Source: NVQY01 sp047639325
Lineage (GTDB): Bacteria; Pseudomonadota; Alphaproteobacteria; Rhodobacterales; Rhodobacteraceae
DNA length: 9,104 bases
Reading direction: 5' to 3'
Assembly: GCA_047639325.1 (NCBI GenBank)
Contig: JBLINN010000171.1
Location: 1 to 9,104, forward strand
Part shown: in pieces, positions 6,609-9,104 of the stretch
Layout of the letters: each line of letters opens with the position of its first letter
Position numbering within the stretch: position 1 is the stretch's first letter
Notes under the pieces: generated by a model
The model's database searches: none
Told to the model about the DNA's origin: nothing
Seen by the model: the letters and a program-made list of their open reading frames with translations, nothing else
Position numbers and translations under genes: made by a program

Positions 6609-7637
6609 ATGCATCTTTTACTGCACATCGGCCCGCCAAAAACCGGGTCAACGGCGATTCAGAAAAGCCTTGAGTTGAACGACGATGCGTTGAAAGAGGC
6701 AGGTATCCTGCCGATGTTCTATAAAGCCAGCAAGATAAACACCCTGCCGCTGCAAGCGCTTGGGGTGCGCCACAAGTCAGGCCGGGCGTTGGAGCAATGG
6801 CCAATCCCACAAAATTTCAAAACGCCGCAGGCGGCCCATGCCTGGAGCGACCGTCACTGGAAAACCCTGGCCGAAACCGTGAAGAAATCGGATGCCGATC
6901 TTTGCGTGATCTCCAGCGAACATCTGGGATATGGCATTGGCGCGCCGGGTCTAATTGCCGATTTTCGTGAGATTTTTTCCGGTATTACCGTGCTGGTCTA
7001 TGCGCGTGATCCGGCGAGTTTGTATTTCTCGTCGATGCAGCAGCAATTGCGCAGCGGCAAAAGGCTGTTCCAGCTGAGAACGCCCGAAAATTACGCCTAT
7101 CGCCATCGCAAGGAAGTTGAAAAATATGCCGATGCGGTGGGGGCGGAGAATGTCGTGGTGCGCAATTTCTCGCGCGATAACCTACGCGACCGCGACGTGG
7201 TGCAGGATTTCTTTGGCGAGGTCGAACGGTTGGGCAAAACCATCAAGGTCGACCCGGTCCAAGCCAACGAGTCAATTCCCGGCGCGGCGCTGGCCCTGCT
7301 GATGCTGATCAACGAGGCGACCAAGCCAGGGGAGCACCCACGCCAGCGCATGCAGCTTATCAAGCGGATACGAGAATCCAAGAGCGTGGCAAAGTTGCCG
7401 TCCTTTCCGCCAGAAATACCCTGGGTTCGCACGATGATTCGGGCGCAGGCGGCAGAGGATTGCGCCTGGCTGAACGAAAAATTCCTGTCTGGGCAGAAAT
7501 TGCTGACGGTGGAAACCGGACCGGTGCCGGACTATCCCGGCGATGACGTTTGGCGGGCCACATTGCGCGACGCGTTTATGGCTTATCTGACGCCAGAGGC
7601 GCTGGCGGTTCTAGGGCCAGAGATTGTTAAAACGTAA
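6609..7637 (+). CDS. Sulfotransferase-like P-loop protein (342 aa)
   Basis: The first residues, LHIGPPKTGSTAIQ (5-18), are a 5'-PAPS-binding loop with Lys11, Ser14 and Thr15. VLVYARDPASLYFSSMQQQL (128-147) matches the 3'-phosphate-binding strand and helix of sulfotransferases (Arg133 and the following Ser residues). VVVRNFSRDNL (182-192) and ANESIP (219-224) recur in similar form in the 181-1299 protein, so the two are probably distant paralogues of one family whose members carry their PAPS loop at the extreme N-terminus. No secretion signal or membrane helix is seen. Inferred role: sulfation of a surface sugar. The C-terminal third (after about 250) has no motif I know. The next gene follows after 109 bp on the same strand, so co-transcription is possible but not certain. 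Expression may be affected by the inverted repeats at 6521-6590. Confidence 0.8.
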   Translation: MHLLLHIGPPKTGSTAIQKSLELNDDALKEAGILPMFYKASKINTLPLQALGVRHKSGRALEQWPIPQNFKTPQAAHAWSDRHWKTLAETVKKSDADLCVISSEHLGYGIGAPGLIADFREIFSGITVLVYARDPASLYFSSMQQQLRSGKRLFQLRTPENYAYRHRKEVEKYADAVGAENVVVRNFSRDNLRDRDVVQDFFGEVERLGKTIKVDPVQANESIPGAALALLMLINEATKPGEHPRQRMQLIKRIRESKSVAKLPSFPPEIPWVRTMIRAQAAEDCAWLNEKFLSGQKLLTVETGPVPDYPGDDVWRATLRDAFMAYLTPEALAVLGPEIVKT

Positions 7638-7746
7638 GATGTGGCCTGTTCATGTTTTACAAAAGAATACGAGTGCATTCTGTTTTCCATGAAGCCCCGG
7701 CACGGCCTCTGTGGCCTGACTGCCAGAATACCGGAACGGGTTACGA

Positions 7747-8445
7747 ATGCTGAATGACTATCGATATATTTTTATTATCACCTATGCGCGCTCGGGCTCT
7801 ACTTTACTGCAAAGCCTGCTGAACAGCGCCCAAGGCGTGCAAATCAGGGGTGAGAACGCAAACGCGCTGTATTACACCTATCAAACCTGCCGCGCGATTT
7901 CTGAGACCCGCGAACGGGGCCTGCCCAAAACGGCGCAGCCGGATCACCCGTGGTTTGGGGCCGAACAGGTCAAGCCGTGGCGGGCGTTGAAAAGGCTTCT
8001 TAATACGTTTGTCGACGAAGTTCTGGCCCCGGACGAAGGGATTATCGTGACCGGGTTCAAAGAGGTGCGTCACAATATCTTTTACATGTCCGGCGAGCAG
8101 TTCCAGGACTATATGGATTTCATTCTACGGAATTTTCCCGACTCCCGCATCCTGTGTAATTCACGCGACGGCGAAAAAGTCAGCCAATCGGGCTTTCTGA
8201 AAGCCAAAGACCCTGATGTTGTGCGCCGGGATGTCCGCACCGCGGATGGCTGGTTCAAAACCTTATGTGCCCGCTCCAACCGGTGCCTGCATTTGCAGCA
8301 CGAGGATTACATCGCCGACCCTGACAAGTTGCGCGACATGTTCGCCTTTCTTGACCTGCCGTATGACGCGGATCGGGTCAGGGCGGTTCTGGACAAGCCC
8401 CTGACCCATGCCAAGGGCAAGGAACCGGAACTGGATTCGGACTGA
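7747..8445 (+). CDS. Sulfotransferase family protein (Sulfotransfer_3-like, 232 aa)
   Basis: FIITYARSGSTLLQSLLN (9-26) is the 5'-PAPS loop in the Arg-Ser-Gly-Ser-Thr form typical of carbohydrate and general sulfotransferases, a different subtype from the Lys-x-Gly-Ser-Thr loops of the other genes here. GFKEVRH (103-109) follows the usual second strand. ILCNSRDGEKVSQSGF (135-150) supplies the 3'-phosphate-binding Arg140 and Ser146. LQHEDYIADPDKLRDMFAFL (183-202) is the standard C-terminal element of the family. The 232-residue length is short but looks complete. The start is supported by GGAACGGG (7733-7740), 6 nt upstream. The 109-bp gap before it holds no gene. Role: transfer of sulfate from PAPS to an unidentified glycan or small-molecule acceptor. 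It faces the truncated sulfotransferase stump at 8453-8647 with only 7 bp between stop codons. Confidence 0.83.
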   Translation: MLNDYRYIFIITYARSGSTLLQSLLNSAQGVQIRGENANALYYTYQTCRAISETRERGLPKTAQPDHPWFGAEQVKPWRALKRLLNTFVDEVLAPDEGIIVTGFKEVRHNIFYMSGEQFQDYMDFILRNFPDSRILCNSRDGEKVSQSGFLKAKDPDVVRRDVRTADGWFKTLCARSNRCLHLQHEDYIADPDKLRDMFAFLDLPYDADRVRAVLDKPLTHAKGKEPELDSD

Positions 8446-8452
8446 GTTTAGG

Positions 8453-8647
8453 TCAGTAGCTGAACGCCTCGTAATCCGACGCGTAAACTTGCTGGCACAA
8501 GGCCCGCGCCTGCGCGTCCTGCATCAGCGGATCAGGGTCCGTGCTTTGACGGTTTTCCCAAGGGGCGGCCTCGTCCCGGGCAAAGCCTAGGCGGCTCGAC
8601 AGGGCTTTGTAAAAGCTGCCCATGTCTTCCATGCGGCCCGGAACGTG
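8453..8647 (-). pseudogene. C-terminal stump of a probable sulfotransferase
   Basis: On the minus strand a 64-codon frame ends in a natural TGA (complement of 8453-8455) and has no start or 5' part: upstream it meets a TGA (complement of 8648-8650) and then IS30-derived sequence. The text includes EDMGSFYKALSSRLGF (7-22), ENRQSTDP (31-38) and ALCQQVYASDYEAFSY (49-64). The ending, an Asn-x-Ser/Gln-Ser segment followed by Leu-Cys...Val-Tyr-x-x-Asp-Tyr-x-x-Phe-x-Tyr, resembles C-termini of bacterial sulfotransferase-family proteins. The family call is from pattern memory and moderate; that it is a coding remnant is better supported, by codon choice and the convergent stop spacing with 8445. Likely dead, since the PAPS-binding part is gone. 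Confidence 0.6.
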
Positions 8648-8650
8648 TCA

Positions 8651-9079
8651 GAGGGGGGGGACCATGGAGCTTCCTGCGAGGGTGGTTCGTCGCCGTCCCC
8701 GCGCCGGTTTCCGCTGCCGCAATGCCTGGATCATTGCCGCCTTCAGCCCACCGCGCAGCTGCGCATAGATCGCTGCATAGATAGTCACGTGGCTGACGCG
8801 CTGATCGGGATGCATGGCCCCAAGCCTGCCGGCGATCTGTTCCGCGGACCAGTGCAAATACACCAGCTTGCCATGCACCCAATTGTACAGCGCGCCGCCC
8901 TCGATCAGCCTGCCAGGCCGCCGATTTTTCAGCCGTCACGCATCATGAACACGACGTCCCGCCTGCGGGCTGCAGTCGCCGTCATCCCCCCGGCCACGAA
9001 GCAATTCCCGCCCGATCGTGCTTGCAGAGCTGCCAAAAAGCGATCCCCCTCTTGTCTTATGCCAAAAGCTGACTTCTGG
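8651..9079 (-). pseudogene. IS30-family transposase, degraded N-terminal part
   Basis: In one minus-strand frame the text reads FGSSASTIGREL (helix-turn-helix recognition helix), then SPQAGRR, then ALYNWVHGKLV, WSAEQIAGRLGAMHPDQ, VSHVTIYAAIYAQ and RGRRRTTLAGSSMVP. These are in the order and spacing of IS30-family transposases. An in-frame TGA (complement of 8936-8938) interrupts it, a TAA (complement of 9080-9082) precedes the helix-turn-helix segment, and homology stops abruptly after SSMVP at about 8654-8661. The DDE catalytic domain that should follow is absent. The gene therefore cannot make an active transposase. Confidence 0.82.
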
Positions 9080-9104
9080 TTAATTGGAAGTCACTGCCCA
9101 CCAA
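8651..9104 (-). mobile_element. IS30-family insertion sequence remnant
   Basis: This spans the transposase fragment and the sequence to the window edge. No terminal inverted repeat or target duplication was identified; the inner end is a deletion junction in a G8 run (8653-8660). The other end probably lies just outside the window. Confidence 0.65.

Noticed and set aside
7664..7681. AGAAT-N8-ATTCT inverted repeat as an operator for the 7747 gene
   Set aside because: The arms are only 5 bp and no promoter boxes could be placed around them.
7640..7718. Direct repeat TGTGGCCTG (7640-7648 and 7710-7718) in the gap before 7747
   Set aside because: A single 9-bp repeat with no further symmetry or neighbouring element; likely chance.
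8441..8457. ACTGA/TCAGT inverted repeat between the convergent stops, as a terminator
   Set aside because: It is only 5 bp with no T-tract and arises because both convergent reading frames end in ACTGA.
8532..8939. 135-residue minus-strand open frame across the IS/sulfotransferase junction
   Set aside because: Its frame differs from both recognisable coding remnants, and its sequence resembles no protein family; it is a shadow frame.

Overview
The window most likely comes from an alphaproteobacterium of the Rhodobacterales (Roseobacter-like). I infer this from the moderately high G+C, the codon use, and the style of the FkbM, GT2 and sulfotransferase-like proteins; no marker gene confirms it. 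The content is a cell-surface glycan island with a degraded insertion-sequence edge. No rRNA, tRNA, CRISPR array or replication gene was seen.

Layout. (a) 1-1299, minus strand: two tandem sulfotransferase-like genes, an intact one (181-1299) followed 24 bp downstream by one running off the left edge (1-156, only its first 52 residues present). (b) 1300-1638: divergent intergenic region. (c) 1639-3414, plus strand: a large GlfT2-like galactofuranosyltransferase. It converges on (d) 3423-6255, minus strand: a two-gene translationally coupled pair, a GT2 glycosyltransferase (5272-6255) followed by a FkbM-methyltransferase/GT2 fusion (3423-5279), overlapping by 8 bp. (e) 6256-6608: a 353-bp divergent intergenic region with several inverted repeats. 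(f) 6609-8445, plus strand: two more sulfotransferase-like genes of different subtypes. (g) 8453-8647, minus strand: the C-terminal stump of what looks like another sulfotransferase, cut off at (h) 8651-9104, a decayed IS30-family transposase fragment.

How the genes may work together (inference): three glycosyltransferase domains in two GT2-type genes plus the GlfT2-like enzyme could build or decorate a surface polysaccharide. The four intact or partial sulfotransferase-like genes, plus one stump, could place sulfate (or a related substituent) on it, and the FkbM domain could add a methyl group. The best hypothesis for an undescribed system here is a locus for a sulfated, galactofuranose-containing surface glycan. 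No UDP-galactopyranose mutase, flippase, polymerase or exporter is visible, so these would have to lie outside the window.
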